Part shown: positions 1 to 11,557 of the stretch, piece by piece
Position numbering within the stretch: the stretch's first letter is position 1
Layout of the letters: the number at the start of each line of letters is the position of its first letter
Assembly (NCBI GenBank): GCA_016800925.1
Contig: JABCPU010000254.1
Span: forward strand, 34,391-98,390
Direction of reading: 5' to 3'
Length of the DNA: 64,000 bases
DNA from: Suillus spraguei
Lineage: Eukaryota > Basidiomycota > Agaricomycetes > Boletales > Suillaceae
The notes under the pieces: generated by a model
The model's database searches: none
What the model was told of the DNA's origin: nothing
The model's input: only the letters and a program-made list of their open reading frames with translations
Program-made: the position numbers and the translations under genes

Positions 1-175
1 TTGGTACATGGAATGTAGTGCGGCAGTCGGTACGGTGTGCAGTGAGCATGGGATGCTGCCGGCAATGCTAAAGGAGTAAGACGGCCTTTGGACTGGTGGA
101 GATTCCTATAGATGTGAGATGTGTGCTAAGAGATAGGGTTTTGAGGCCAGTGCCAATATGTTTGTTACATCATCG
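1..175 (-). repeat. Dispersed repeat, possible LTR end
   Basis: The first ~175 bases recur with a few substitutions at 30030-30195. The shared segment stops sharply at the string GTTACA in both places and the flanks then differ. Read on the minus strand the boundary begins TGTAAC, as an LTR would, so this could be the edge of an LTR. No retrotransposon coding sequence adjoins either copy, so the class is unresolved. Confidence 0.5.
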
Positions 176-249
176 TCAACCTGACTCTGGCTTACCAAAG
201 GAGGTGTCCATGCGAAATTTGTGTTGAGATCCATTGCCAGGTCTGTGTT

Positions 250-1431
250 AATGCCACCATTGTTCTGAGTGTGCATATGTGCATGTTTTCAATGGACTGG
301 TTGGCCAGCAGCAAGTGCATGCTGGTGGATATGATAGGAATAGTTGTTATGAAGTTTTCTGAGCGTCTTGAAAGTGCAAACTGTCAAGTTGCAATGTTTG
401 ACACCCTGGATTATGCCAAGATCTGAAAATAGTCATTTGACATCTGCCGCATGAGGGACAATTGAGAATAAAGTGATTGCAGGTGTTTTCAATGGGTACG
501 ACTTTGCAGATATTGGAAGATTTTCCCAGCAATCCTTCCCATTGGCTTGACCACCTGCGAATGGGCCTTTGCATTGGTAATACTGCTTTAGATTCTCGAC
601 AAGTTTGACAGCTCGATCCCCATCCCAGCACCATTGTTTTGCAATATCAAGTGTAGCCATACACATCTGCTCAAACGTTCGGCTCTTCACAGCTTGAGAT
701 ACTGCAAGTTTCCAGCACATTGGATGTAAGAAAAGGGCAAGAGCATGAATATCAGTATTCATGGCATGAAATTCACGATTGAATACAGCCTTGGCATGCA
801 TCCAGAAGTTGATGTCCTTGCTGTCTTCGAGTTGAAGACACATCATTTGCCGAGCACACCAAATTAATTCAAGCATGCAATCTGCTAAGGTAGCATCCCG
901 TGATTCCAGATTTCCCATTGCATCAACAATGGGCTTGCATGTTTTGATGAATTGGCTCAGATGTGGCCAGTATAGTGGGTCATAAAGGACAGTCTTGATC
1001 ACTTCAGGTGCAACAGGTGAGAGGTTGTTTGTCTTCTTTTGGGTGTCTGGCCACACACAGATTCTGCCTAGTGCACCTCTAAAATAATTGAGATATGATT
1101 AATTCAAAGAAATGATGCAAGCTTCATTGTGGACAGATGGTGGAGCATCCGGGCACTCTGTGGGGTTTGTGAGATGTAAAAGACAACAGTTATCTCGGCC
1201 TTCAATGTGTTGACCACTGCCACTGGTTGAAGTACAATAGTTGCACTTCCAGAATTTTTGACAGGACTTATTATCAACTTGTTTGAGTTCCTTGAAGTTA
1301 TCAGTTAGGATTTTGGCTGGTGGGCGGCCACCTGGATGTTTTTCGGTACACATTTTGAGACAAGTTTCAAGTGTAGCCTGAGGATGGTGCAAATGATATG
1401 GTTCAACTTGAACAAATGGTAAAAAAAACAT
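250..1431 (-). pseudogene. hAT-superfamily transposase relic
   Basis: A hAT-type DNA transposase in pieces on the minus strand. The upstream piece (1431-1099) has a C-x2-C plus downstream Cys/His pattern like a BED-type zinc finger. The second piece (1056-433) resembles the DUF659/hAT middle and dimerisation region. The reading frame continues past an in-frame TGA at about 433 into a segment reading LFSDLG followed by a leucine-rich stretch (to about 250), which is the usual hAT C-terminal A-x-V-E-R-x-F-S region. The TGA stands where family members usually have Glu or Arg. Frame shift between the two pieces, the internal stop and the lack of recognisable TIRs make it a dead copy. Its 5' neighbour is an LTR fragment. 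Family assignment is from remembered hAT patterns, not a search. Confidence 0.6.
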
Positions 1432-1650
1432 GGTATTATTGTTACTGTCATCTAATAAGTGGATTGATGGTGAATCTGTGTAGGAACACTGTGACGAGCT
1501 TGTCCATGCTGCCCCCTGGACGTACTACTACTAGTTGTGGCAAGTTTTGCCAAGACCCCTGAGATACCGCCGGCAATTGCCAAAATGGCACAACTGGCAT
1601 GGCACAATGGCACAGTATTGCCAACAACACTACCTGACATCAAGACACCA

Positions 1651-1823
1651 TGTTACAATCATATGTGCCCCTATTCATTTTTCTACTTTCACTTTGCCTA
1701 CTTGTCTTGTAACCGATCTCACATTCACACATGACTCATGCATCTCAACACGCTTGTACTATACATGCCTTCCTTGTTAGGATACACAGTTACTTTCCCA
1801 TGGTTGCTTGGTCCGTGCATTTA
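1651..1823 (+). repeat. Diverged Gypsy LTR 5' fragment
   Basis: Starts TGTTACAATC and follows the first ~170 bases of the LTR found intact at 32378-32852 (shared CCCCTATTCAT, CTACTT and GACTCAT blocks), but with many substitutions. It is cut off by the Tc1/mariner element inserted at the TA at 1822-1823, and no LTR sequence resumes on the far side. It is an older member of the same LTR family. Confidence 0.6.
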
Positions 1824-2040
1824 CAGTGGCTCAAAAAACTGTCCGCATGTTTTGGCATTTTGCACTATCTATAATATTGTGTGAGAACAAACAAATGCCT
1901 CAAAAACATGCTTATACCACATTGTAGTATGGCTTCAGGGCTTTCATTTGAGCCCTACACCGTGGGAATCGGTGGAGATATGGTGGAGATACAAGGCTCA
2001 CAAAATGGTGACTCATGCGGACAGTTTTTTGACTCAAGTA
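1824..2040. repeat. Left TIR of the Tc1/mariner element
   Basis: Near-identical inverted partner of 3228-3440. The outer end reads CAGTGGCTCAAAAAACTGTC and the inner end (about 2011-2040) carries the same motif inverted, with TGACTCAAGTA in place of TGAGCCACTG. Confidence 0.88.
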
Positions 2041-2063
2041 TTTTACAGTAATAACCAGGTATT

Positions 2064-3080
2064 CTAGTATTTTGTATGACCTCCCTTGGCTTTAATTACT
2101 GCCTCTATCCTTCTAGGCATACTCTCAATTAATTTCTGGCAATCCTCAGCTGTGATCTTCCCCCATTCCACTGCTACTCTCTCCCAAAGCTCCCATACTC
2201 CTTTAGGGGGGTTTTCATAGGCTTGAAGCTTTTTCTTGAGTGTTCCCCAGAGATGTTCAATGACATTGACATCAGGAGACTGTGCTGGCCAGTCAAGAAC
2301 ATTGATGTTATGTTCTTCAAACCATTCCCTAGCTCTTCTGGATGTGTGCTTGGGATCATTATCCTGTTGGAAAATGATATCTTCTTCATCAATCCCTGAT
2401 TCTGCCAAGCTAGGCAGCAAGTGGTCATTTAAAATGTCCACATACTGCTCAGCATTCATCTTCCCCTCAACCTCAGCAAGCATTTCCACACCATTCCATC
2501 CCATACAGCCCCATACCATTAAAGAACCTCCTCCAAACTTGACAGTCCCATTAACCTCTCTGTCTGTTAGGCCATCTCCCTTCTTTTTCCATACATACAC
2601 CTTCCCATCTGACCCAATCCTATTGATTTTGGTCTCATCTGACCATATAACACGCTTCCAGTCCTCTACAGTCCAGTGTTGATGAGCTAAGGCAAAGGCT
2701 AGTCTTCTCTGCCTATGTTTGATGGAGAGAAGAGGCTTTTTCTTCTTTGTTACTGCCTTGAGATGAGCTGCCTTGAGAACATTCCTCACAGTTTGTGAAG
2801 AGACAGGGGTAGTGATGGTGGAATTGATATAATGGGTGGCTTGGACAGCATTATCAGCCTTTCCTGTAGTGATATGTTGGATAATAGCCCTTTTGTCAGT
2901 AGAGGTAAGCTTGGATGGACGTCCTCCACAAGAGTTTTCCTTGTCTGGGTGGCTTTCTTTGATGAACTTGGCCACAGTGGACTTGCATACTCCAGTTCTA
3001 GAGGAAATTTGGCGAGCAGAGAGGCCAGCATAAGACAGAGAGAGGATATTATCTCTTTGAGCAGAGGAGATGGCTTTCAT
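2064..3080 (-). CDS. Tc1-type DDE transposase
   Basis: A 338-residue transposase that cuts and pastes DNA at TA sites. An N-terminal helix-turn-helix pair (residues ~1-110, including LSARQISSRTGVCKSTVAKF) binds the inverted repeats. The catalytic core shows the triad Asp148 (WSDETK), Asp240 (QQDNDPKHTS) and Glu275 (NVIEHLWG), so D240 to E275 has 34 intervening residues, the DD34E signature of Tc1. The length is normal for Tc1 and the frame is unbroken. I chose the ATG at 3080 because an upstream in-frame ATG (3158) adds 26 hydrophobic residues absent from the family and overlaps TIR-proximal sequence. It lies wholly between the TIRs. Potentially functional. Confidence 0.92.
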   Translation of the reverse strand: MKAISSAQRDNILSLSYAGLSARQISSRTGVCKSTVAKFIKESHPDKENSCGGRPSKLTSTDKRAIIQHITTGKADNAVQATHYINSTITTPVSSQTVRNVLKAAHLKAVTKKKKPLLSIKHRQRRLAFALAHQHWTVEDWKRVIWSDETKINRIGSDGKVYVWKKKGDGLTDREVNGTVKFGGGSLMVWGCMGWNGVEMLAEVEGKMNAEQYVDILNDHLLPSLAESGIDEEDIIFQQDNDPKHTSRRAREWFEEHNINVLDWPAQSPDVNVIEHLWGTLKKKLQAYENPPKGVWELWERVAVEWGKITAEDCQKLIESMPRRIEAVIKAKGGHTKY

Positions 3081-3227
3081 GGTGATTATGACTATGATAC
3101 ATGAGATATTCTGGTTTATATAGTTAGATATAGTCATAAAATAACATAATGACACCACTTTATAATTTATATAATAGTGGCATGATTTTTATGGTGTCAT
3201 AAATAATGATTTATATAGTTTTAATAT

Positions 3228-3440
3228 ACACTCAAAAAACTGTCCACATGAGTCATCATTTTATAAGCCTTATATCTCCACCATATCTCCGCCGATTCCC
3301 ACGGTGTAGGGCTCAAATAAAAGCCCTGAAGCCATACTACAATGTGGTATAAGTATGTCCTTGAGGAATTTGTTCATTCTCACACAATATCATAGATAGT
3401 GAAAAATGTCAAAACATGCGGACAGTTTTTTGAGCCACTG
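3228..3440. repeat. Right TIR of the Tc1/mariner element
   Basis: Inverted partner of 1824-2040. It ends ...TTTTTTGAGCCACTG next to the TA at 3441-3442. Confidence 0.88.
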
Positions 3441-3442
3441 TA

Positions 3443-4500
3443 TATCCTCGAGATCAGAGGACTCTGAGGTGTCCGGATTACCGAGGGCATCGTTATCAGA
3501 ATCTGGTATACTCCCAATTGACTTCATCGACAAAGCAGAACTATTTGCCTGAGAATGTGACTTAACACTAGATGTGCGGCCGTTATTTTTCATGGAATGA
3601 TTCCCTGTGATGTTGTTAAGACTGTACTCAAGGGTAGAGAGATCCGAAGGGCTTTGGCCTCAGTTCGTGCACTGTGCCCCTTTCTCGAGTAATGCCCCTT
3701 ATTTCAGGGAGGAGTTATTTGTCCGAAGACCCGGAAGGTGTTGCGTGACGGATCCGGGTGTCCGAAGGTGTCGGATATGATACGTCCGAAGGTTATTCGG
3801 AACGTAAGGAGAGGACAGAGATTAAGGCTAGTTTCAGAACGAGTTCCTAACTAGAAACTAACGGAGATAGACTATCCGAAGATAGAGTCTGAGATATAGA
3901 CTATAGGAATCAATCCTAAGTCTCGGAAGGTGACTTAAAGCGGAAAGTGGCTTAAGTCCGGAGGAGGCAGAATGAGTAGAATCTAAGATGATATTCGAAC
4001 TAAGGTTCTACGGAGATCTACAAGTGGTTTATATACTGTAAGTATCTAAGACGGATAATCAGCAAGTCCGGGACCGAGGGCTATGTACGAAGTGTAACGG
4101 AAGTCTATTAGTTAATGCACAGCAGATCAGTAAGCATGAATCGGAAATGAACACAGGAAACGGATCAGTAACACAGGACGGAAATATAAACAGCCGGAAT
4201 ACCGGAAACAGGAGGAATGACGAAAGGAGATAGGCGCAGATATACACAAGGGAGTTAAGGTGCGAGAAGTGAGCACATTCAGATGGGTGGTCCGGGCAGG
4301 ATTTGTGGACCGGACGGATATGGAATTGATCGGATCTGATCGGATATGGTCGGATCTGAGATTAGAAGTATGGTATATGACAGATGTATGTCAGTACATG
4401 TTAGCTAGAAGCCAAATGAAAGAGGTTGATTCGCATACCATTGCCATGTGGTGCGATTTGAGGCCGCTATGGAATGAGTCAAGCAATGTTCAATCATAAA
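3443..4500 (-). mobile_element. Truncated LTR-element 5' region (LTR, leader, start of gag-like ORF)
   Basis: On the minus strand this stretch has retroelement promoter-like features: TATATAAACC at 4035-4026, then a long non-coding leader rich in repeated CCTTCGGA motifs. An ORF then starts at 3593 and encodes a Ser/Asp-rich gag-like N-terminus, cut by the Tc1 element at 3442. No second LTR or pol is present. The assignment as an LTR-element end is inference from layout; the upper boundary near 4500 is approximate. Confidence 0.35.
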
Positions 4501-5136
4501 TCACAGTACAGCATAACATACCTCATATTCAAGGGTAGCCTTGAGCTTCTTTGAGTCGAGTGCCACAATATCATCATCTGATTCCTCCAGTTTGTTGTCG
4601 GACAAGTCAACTCCTCCGCTGTTCAAATCAGATGAGCTGTCATCACTTTCATCAGGCTTAACGTCGTCTGAGTCAGAGTCAAAAAGCTGCGCAGCACTCA
4701 GAGGAGCTTTGCTCTTCCGTTGACCAATCACTGGAGCAGGTGATTTGTTTCCTGTATTAATAGAAATGTCAATGTGTTGAAATGAAACTGAATGCTACTC
4801 ACAAACTCGGGCCTGCTTGGGACCATCGGCCTCAGCAATGTTGGATGCTGCCCGCTTGCATGGATTCTTCTCTGTCATCCAGACTGTGTTTTGACTTATT
4901 CAGTACTAGGAATGATACTAAACCCAACCAACCAAGTGACACATACCTTGATTTTTAAGAGCATCAGTCTTGGCTTGCTGAACTGGGCCTTCAGAGATAG
5001 CATTCAGTCCATGAGTAAGAACAAGCTAGAAAAACATACAGGCTGAAGCATCGACTGACTGTTGATTCTTGCTTTTCAACTTGGCAGCTCGCATAACTGC
5101 AGCCTTCTCTGTTGGTGTGAGTAGCACTTGGTACAT
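4501..5136 (-). pseudogene. Acidic low-complexity protein, interrupted; family unknown
   Basis: Exon-like pieces on the minus strand: a Lys/Ala-rich start (from about 5136, TEKAAVMRAAKLKSK), a middle piece near 4990-4800 (NPCKRAASNIAEADGPKQAR) and an acidic exon 4731-4534 rich in Asp/Ser ending before a GTATGT donor. Downstream the gene runs into the LTR-like region at 3443-4500 and has no visible 3' exons, so it appears truncated by that insertion. I do not recognise the domain. It could be the N-terminal part of a transposon-associated protein and not a host gene. Confidence 0.3.
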
Positions 5137-5281
5137 TCTCAAAGTGAGATCAAATCAGTGTGTGGCTTGAAAAAAATTTGGACTCACTTATCACTTACAA
5201 ATTCGGAACACTCCGCTATAACCCGATACCTGTCAGCCCCAAACTCAATCAAATATTTCTCTGTGCTCACTGTCTTGAATC

Positions 5282-8200
5282 ATGCCAATCTGTAATGGCT
5301 GTGTTTGCTCATTCACTGAGAGTGGTTACTCTCGTCACCTCGCACAAACTAGAAATACATCCTGCATCAGTATCTATGAAGAAATGTATAACTACATGCC
5401 TAGTCACTCACAAGAGGTAATTTTGCCCTAAGTACCAGATTGTGAGACAACTGTTTCTAATATGGCAGATTAGGAGAACCTGGATGTTGTTGACGACATG
5501 AACCTACATGGCAATTCCAACCATGAGTTTGAAGGGGACTATTTCAACACCATGCCAGGAGACCTCCAATGGCCAGAAGATGACAAGGCAATTGCAGAGG
5601 AGGATGAGGAGGAAGTCGCTGATGAAACTTGGGTGGTGGAGCAAGAAGCCAATTGGGAACCTCCTATTCAAGTTACCAAAGAACCAGCCATCAACTTGAA
5701 TGATGAGAATATTCCCATGGATGAAGACAATACTGTGGCTCACCTAGAACAACGGACACGTCGTCATGAGGCAGAGCTCCCCTTGCATGAGGGACCTTAC
5801 ATCACCAAGTTTCCGCTCCATAGTGCAGGAGCAATAATCAATACTGAATCTGATGACGCAGATACATTCATGCAACTGGAGCATGGATATCAGTCTTACC
5901 GTGGAAAGATTGATGGTAACAGCACAGTTTGGGCACCGTTCACCTCACGCATCAACTATGAGGTGGCTTGATGGGCAAAGCTGCGAGGGCAAGGATCCAC
6001 AGCATTATCAGAGCTGCTTGAAATTGAAGGCATGAGTCCAGCATCATACAACTGAGTGATAGTTCTGTTCTGATCAGTGACACTGCCTTTTAGATCTGTG
6101 ACAAGCTTGACCTCTCTTACCAGAATTCCCGCGACCTCAACAAGATCATTGATAGCAAAATTCCAGCTTATCGCCCTCGTTTTCAGCAACAGGACATATT
6201 GGTGGCAGGTGAAGCTTTTGATGTCTATTTTCGGGACATCATTGAGTGTGTGAAGGCATTGTATGGAGACCCTGAACTGGTGCCTTACCTCATGTTTGCC
6301 CCAGAACAACACTATTCTGACAAGGACAAGACTCAGCATGTCTACCACGACATGCATACTGGGCAGTGGTGGTGGCACACTCAGGTGAGAGGATGGTTGT
6401 CGCATATGGTGCTCAGCTACTAGATCTAATTGAAAACACCGATGATAGAAAGAACTGGAGAAAGAAGAGCCTGGGGCTATGATAATTCCAATTTTGCTGT
6501 CATCAGACAAAACACAAGTCACAATGTTTCGAAACAAGGCCACATACCCCATTTATATGACTATTGGGAACTCACCCAAGCATATACGTCGACGACCCTC
6601 CCACAATGCACAGATACTTCTTGGTTATCTGCCCACCACAAAGCTTGAACATATCACTAATAAAGCTGCAAGGCGACGGTGTCTTGCTAATTTATTTCAT
6701 GCGTGCATGCGTCATATTGTCACACCATTAGTCGAGCCAGGGAAACATGGGATGTCTATAGCCAGCGGTGATGGGGCCCTTCGTCGTGGGCATCCTCTTG
6801 TTGCATGTTATATCGGAGACTACCCAGAGCAACTGTTAGTGACTGGGATGAAGACTGGAGAGTGTCCAAAATGTGACATACCTTCGTCTGAGCTTGGTAG
6901 CAAAGACCTTCCATTCGAGTTGCGGAATATGGATGAAATTCTCAACACTCTGGCATTGGCTGATGATGATCTGATTCAGTTTGCAAAGGCATGTCATGAT
7001 GCAGGTAAGTTTCTCCCAGCTGAATCGCACTGTCCTGTTTGCTGTGGTATTGCTGACTGGGAACTTATCAGGTGTGAAACCTCTATATTATCCTTTCTGG
7101 GAGGAACTCCCACATTGTAATATATTCAACGCAATCATGCTGGATATTCTCCATCAGCTATATCAAGGGCTGGTGAAACATATGATCTCTTGGCTTAAGT
7201 CTGCTTGTGGGGGGGATGGAAATCGATGCACGGTGCAAACGTTTACCTCCCAATCATAACATCTGCCTATTCATGAAAGGCATCTCGGTTCTGTCACGAG
7301 TCAGCGGAACGGAACATCAGCAAATATGTAGGTTTCTGCTAGGTATCACCAGTGATATCTGTCTGCCTGATGGTGCATCCTCAGTGAGACTTATTCACAC
7401 AGTACGAGGCATCCTCGACTTTTTGTATCTTGCACAGTACCCATGCCACTCTGATTTGACCTTAGAGCTACTTGGCGACGCACTCAACTGATTTCATGAT
7501 AATAAATCTGTGTTTGTGGACCTAGGCATCCGTTCATCGTTCAACCTTCCCAAACTCCATTCATTTCGGCACTATGTCACAATGATTCAAATTTTTGGAA
7601 CAACAGACAACTATAATACAGAATATACAGAACAGCTTCACATTGATCTGGCAAAGGATGCGTACTGTGCAACAAACCACAAGGACAAATACATGCAAAT
7701 GACACTTTGGCTCGAGCAATGAGAGAAAATGTTATGGCACGATAAATTTATTCAATGGCAACTCGCAGGACCCACTTCATCCGATCATATTCCTCATTCT
7801 CATCCTCTACCCCACTCTGACCTTGTATATCTCCGTCAAGCAAAGCTAGCAAAGCACCCAGCTGTTAAATGTGTGACTTTCACATCACTGGTTCATGACT
7901 ATGGCGCAGTACATTTTCAAGCAGCTATGGCACGTTTCATTGTGCAAGTCATGCAACCTGATTTGACTGCAAGACAGTCTGAAGATGCCACCTGCAATGT
8001 TATTCTCCCATTCCAGTCAGTTTCAGTATTCCATAAGGTCCGGTATAGTGCTATTGATGATCATGGCATGCCAAACCATGTTACTATTGATGCAATACAT
8101 GCATGACCTGCATGACATGATGGCCATAACAGGAGGGTTCCAGCAAGGTTTGATACTGCACTCGTAAATCTGGGTAATGGTGGAAAATTGGGCGTGGAAG

Positions 8201-8611
8201 GTAAGTGTCTTACTGTATATATGTTGGGACACTCATGCTGATGAACCACTGATACTAGGATATCATGTCGCACAAGTTCTTGTGATCTTTTCATTGTCGG
8301 TCAATGTTGGCCATGCATTATTTCACAATGACAATGTGCCGGATCAACTTGCTTATGTTGAATGGTTCACACCCTTCTCTGCCATACCAGATATCAATCA
8401 TGGCATGTATAGGGTGTCGCATGCATTTGAGGATGGTGACAGGCAAGCAAGTGTCATTCCTATCCGCAATATTTGACGCTCTGTCCACTTAATCCAAAAA
8501 TTTTGGGCGGTGGCTCCACATGACTGGACAGCGAGCAACATGTTGGATCAGTGTAGTACATTCTTTGTTAACAACTTTACTGACCGAGATGCATATGTAA
8601 CTCTATTTTAG
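5282..8611 (+). pseudogene. Plavaka-type (CACTA-like) transposase, decayed
   Basis: Ordered pieces of a Plavaka transposase, a family common in basidiomycetes. It opens with a zinc-finger-like start (MPICNGCVCSFTESGYSRHL, 5282 on), then an acidic linker (5498-5971), the MHTGQWWWHTQ segment (~6350), the core with ISSDKTQ, GNSPKHIRR, LFHACMRHIV, GDGALRR, GDYPEQ and a C-x2-C knuckle (6479-7120), and a C-terminal part resembling DUF6830 (7729-8611, with VEWF, HGMYRVSH and RSVHLIQKF). Frames change repeatedly and in-frame stops occur (for example TGA at 5969-5971, TAG at 6421-6423). No CACTA-type terminal repeats were found. Non-functional as it stands. Confidence 0.75.
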
Positions 8612-9229
8612 TTATACGTATATTTACTACCACTCAGTACTGTGACTGTTCAAAGCTTCCTCTGTATTCCGGACATCTGACAGCTTAATTCTCACGGTGG
8701 TCACAGGCTAATTTTTTCGAGTCAATCTTGCTCTTGTTTGTGTACTACTACCATCTGTGTGTGATATTTATGGTATGTACAGATTAAAGTTCTGTGCTAT
8801 GGAACTTTGATTAATGATGTTGCAGGACCCTACCGCAGATAAAGAGAATGAATTTCCTGGGAAACGGTTGGTTATTTCTATGGTAATTGATGCTCCAAGT
8901 CTGTCTGATGGATGTCTAGCCCACGCTCACCTTCCCTCAAATTCAGTGAACATAAGCTCATAGATGGGTCACCCATTAAAAACTTGCCTGTCAAAAAGTA
9001 AGTCATCAATTAATGTTATATTCTTGGATAAATTCTCACCTTCAAGTGGTCAGGGCTAAAAAATTCCTGCCCCACAGAATTGCATGCCCAGAACTGGGGA
9101 TATTCGCAACGAGTCCTTTGGCAGACGTGCCTCAGACTCCCGTCCCACCCTACCATCAGACTCCAGCCCCTGTGACAGTCTCACAGATGTATATGTATAG
9201 ACTCATTGGAGATTGTTGGGATGCCAAAA
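8612..9229. other. No gene seen
   Basis: Downstream flank of the Plavaka relic. A short proline-rich ORF fragment (9013-9309, +) shows no recognisable domain. The 3' terminus of the Plavaka element probably lies here but no matching 5' terminal repeat was found. Confidence 0.4.
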
Positions 9230-10190
9230 TCAAACGGTGCAAGGAGGCAAAAAAGGCCCATTTGTTGGAAGTGCAGCTTGCTGCCCATGGAATACGTAAA
9301 CTAGTTTGATAGTATCCTGTATCTGAAAATTTTCTCCAATACTTTTGATTTTTTTTGGGTGATGAGCAAATAAGCTGATATTTGGGATCATTGGGTCTTT
9401 TTGGTGCACATTAGAGAAAACGGTATATGATTTTCTGCGTTTGATATGATTCGCCCAAATTATGCCCAATATGAAAAGGGGGTTTTTCCTGATGTGAATG
9501 ATGCTGGGAATGCCAGCATAGTACATGCGTGTTGAGTCATCATTGTTAGTCCGATAGTTGTGGTAATATCTGGCATGACATTCTGAATGAAATGGTCAGT
9601 AGGCATTACTGAAAAATAAAGAACATACATCGACAATAAGTTGATACCGAATGGACCGAAAGAGAACCATCTTGTAGCATAAAGAGGCTAGCCCGAAATT
9701 TATTGACATCCGTGAGAGTGGCTACTTCATTACCATCATGGTGGTTCATGCATTCAGGACTCTGGCATACATGTGTTGGTGGATACAAGTCGTGATATCC
9801 TATGAGGTTTGAATATGTCAGTGAAAGAAGAGAAACAATGAACAGCAACACACCAATACCACGCATAAGTCCATGATGGTTAAAAGCCTCAATCTCCTGG
9901 TCAGTTGGGAGTACTGTATCATGAGTCCAGATAACCTGATGCAATGCTACCCAGCATGCGAGGACAGTGGGTCAGTCTTGGCCAAGTGCATCAGCAAGAA
10001 GGAGTATAACAACTTCTGGAGGGTGGGTGGGTAGATGGTGGATGTCAGTCATGCACTGGTGAATGAATGGTTTCGCCATGCATGCAAGCTGAACAAACGC
10101 TGTAAGGTCAGAGAAGGTGAGATTAGACGTATTGAAGGACACAAGTAACTGACAGATGTCCATCATGAAGGGGATCAAGAAGGAGGTCGA
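9230..10190 (-). pseudogene. KDZ transposase N-terminal relic (CxC5/CxC6 region)
   Basis: Minus-strand pieces match the Cys-cluster region that precedes many basidiomycete KDZ (Kyakuja-Dileera-Zisupton) transposases. 10178-9972 resembles the helical lead-in (SDLTAFVQLACMAKPFIHQ, LLADALGQD). 9944-9606 carries VCQSPECMNH and a segment ending STYCR, the CxC5 pattern. The next pieces (about 9600-9230) include YYAGIPSIIHI, matching the CxC6-side YYGGIP motif. Frames shift between pieces and the catalytic KDZ domain is absent. The region lies directly after the Plavaka relic with no clear boundary. The family call rests on remembered patterns. Confidence 0.6.
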
Positions 10191-10432
10191 TAATGGCGAT
10201 GAGGAAGGGGATCAGAGGGACGTCAGTAATGGTGATGAGGAGGAGCAGTTGAGTGTGATATATGTTGCTAACAATGTTGTTTGGTCATTCTACCTGGTGC
10301 CATTGTAGACTCCAGTAGACTCCGGTAGACTCGGGTGGACTGCGGTAGATTCTGCGGGATTATCGGAACGGAGTCTACTGATTGTCTATGCGAGTCCACG
10401 GTATATTCTACCCATACACCTTACATGCCCTC

Positions 10433-10566
10433 TATCACTCGGACCTTACTCGGTTCTTTCGAGTTTCTGCACAGAAAAAGTCCGAACACCCTCACGGCAT
10501 TCACACCGAAAAGACCCCAGACTCTGCAGGACATGTTCGCTTCAGTTTATTTGTTGCAGCTGCTAT
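10433..10566 (+). repeat. Left inverted repeat arm
   Basis: Pairs with 11558-11696. Contains TCTTTCGAGTTTCT, AAAAAGTCCGAACACCCTCA and ATGTTCGCTTCAGTTTAT, all found inverted in the partner. Confidence 0.85.
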
Positions 10567-10620
10567 ATGACGGCCTCGCCATATAACAACCTCCAGCCTC
10601 ACCGACATTAATAAAAATAT

Positions 10621-10920
10621 CATGTTTTTCTCTGAAGAGTCTGAAATCCAGGCTGCTGAAGTCTGGTAGTCCTACGGCTTCCAAATCATGATAGAGAATA
10701 TCCACTCCAACACTTATATCAAGGTTTTTACCTAGCGCGAATATCTCTTTGTGGATATCTAATCGGCCTTCTGTGGTTCTGTCACTTTTATCTTCTGGCT
10801 CGAGCGCATCTTCAAGTTATGCCTGGTCTTACACTCGCCAATAAACTCGTCAGCTGCGACTCGGATGAGGGTATGCATGCTGACTTTGCTTGCTTGCTCT
10901 TTAGCCACCTTAAGTATTGT
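10621..10920 (+). pseudogene. Ribonucleotide reductase small subunit (R2) fragment
   Basis: A broken piece of the class Ia ribonucleotide reductase small chain, the subunit that supplies the tyrosyl radical for dNTP synthesis. Readable blocks in order: [14 protein letters not shown], then after a stop [18 protein letters not shown] (family consensus YGFQIxIENxHSExYSLLIDTYIK), then [19 protein letters not shown] (family GSFAxIFWLKKR) and, one frame over, [20 protein letters not shown] followed by [11 protein letters not shown]. Several stops and shifts and a deletion after HSNTYIK leave no functional protein; the N-terminal and C-terminal thirds are missing. No introns are visible in the piece. 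It lies inside the inverted-repeat unit 10433-11696, so it was probably captured. Confidence 0.8.
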
Positions 10921-11557
10921 CCGCACTCCATGAGTTCTGTGACTGATTGATACATACTGCACACAATTATATCATTGCATGCTGAGTTGTGACCAGCGAG
11001 TTCGACGACTCGCTAATTCCGTTCCACCTCACACATGTTCGTATCTCGCAGTTCAGTACTCTTGATGGTGCGTTCCGTGGATGAGGATGAGTACTTAGAT
11101 TGAATATAATATAACATACCACAACCTCGTTGTTTGAACCATTGTGCTTAGGCGCCACCTCAACCAATCCAACCGACAACAAGACACTCTGACCCATTTT
11201 ACGGTTACTAGCAGGCTTCGCAAGGGGGTGAACTTCAAGTTCAATATACATTCATTGGTGTCATTACTGCATACTATGATACAAATGACACAATGTCTGA
11301 AGACCAAATACCATGTCAGCAATGAGAGTGGTATGAGAAAAGTACTAAGACATTGATGAGCGAAAGACGATGACAACAGAAGATCAGGGCGGTTAATGAG
11401 CTGCACAAGATCGATCAATTGTGGCTGCTTAAAAACCTTGATTGTGTTCGTTTGATGGGTGTCTCGACGTGTGCTATCCGAACTCAAGTTGGGGAAGAGC
11501 AAGGGGAAGGGAAGGGAGTAAGGATATCTTAAGGTCGTTACTATATACCGCTCGATA

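Larger units (their letters stand above)
1824..3440 (-). mobile_element. Tc1/mariner transposon, apparently complete
   Basis: A 1617-bp element flanked by TA on both sides (1822-1823 and 3441-3442), the Tc1/mariner target duplication. Its terminal inverted repeats are about 215 bp long (1824-2040 and 3228-3440) and begin CAGTGGCTCAAAAAACTG. Each TIR ends internally with an inverted copy of the same ~25-bp terminal motif, giving four copies in all. It encodes one transposase on the minus strand with no frame breaks. It sits inside an old LTR fragment, so it arrived after that element. Confidence 0.9.
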
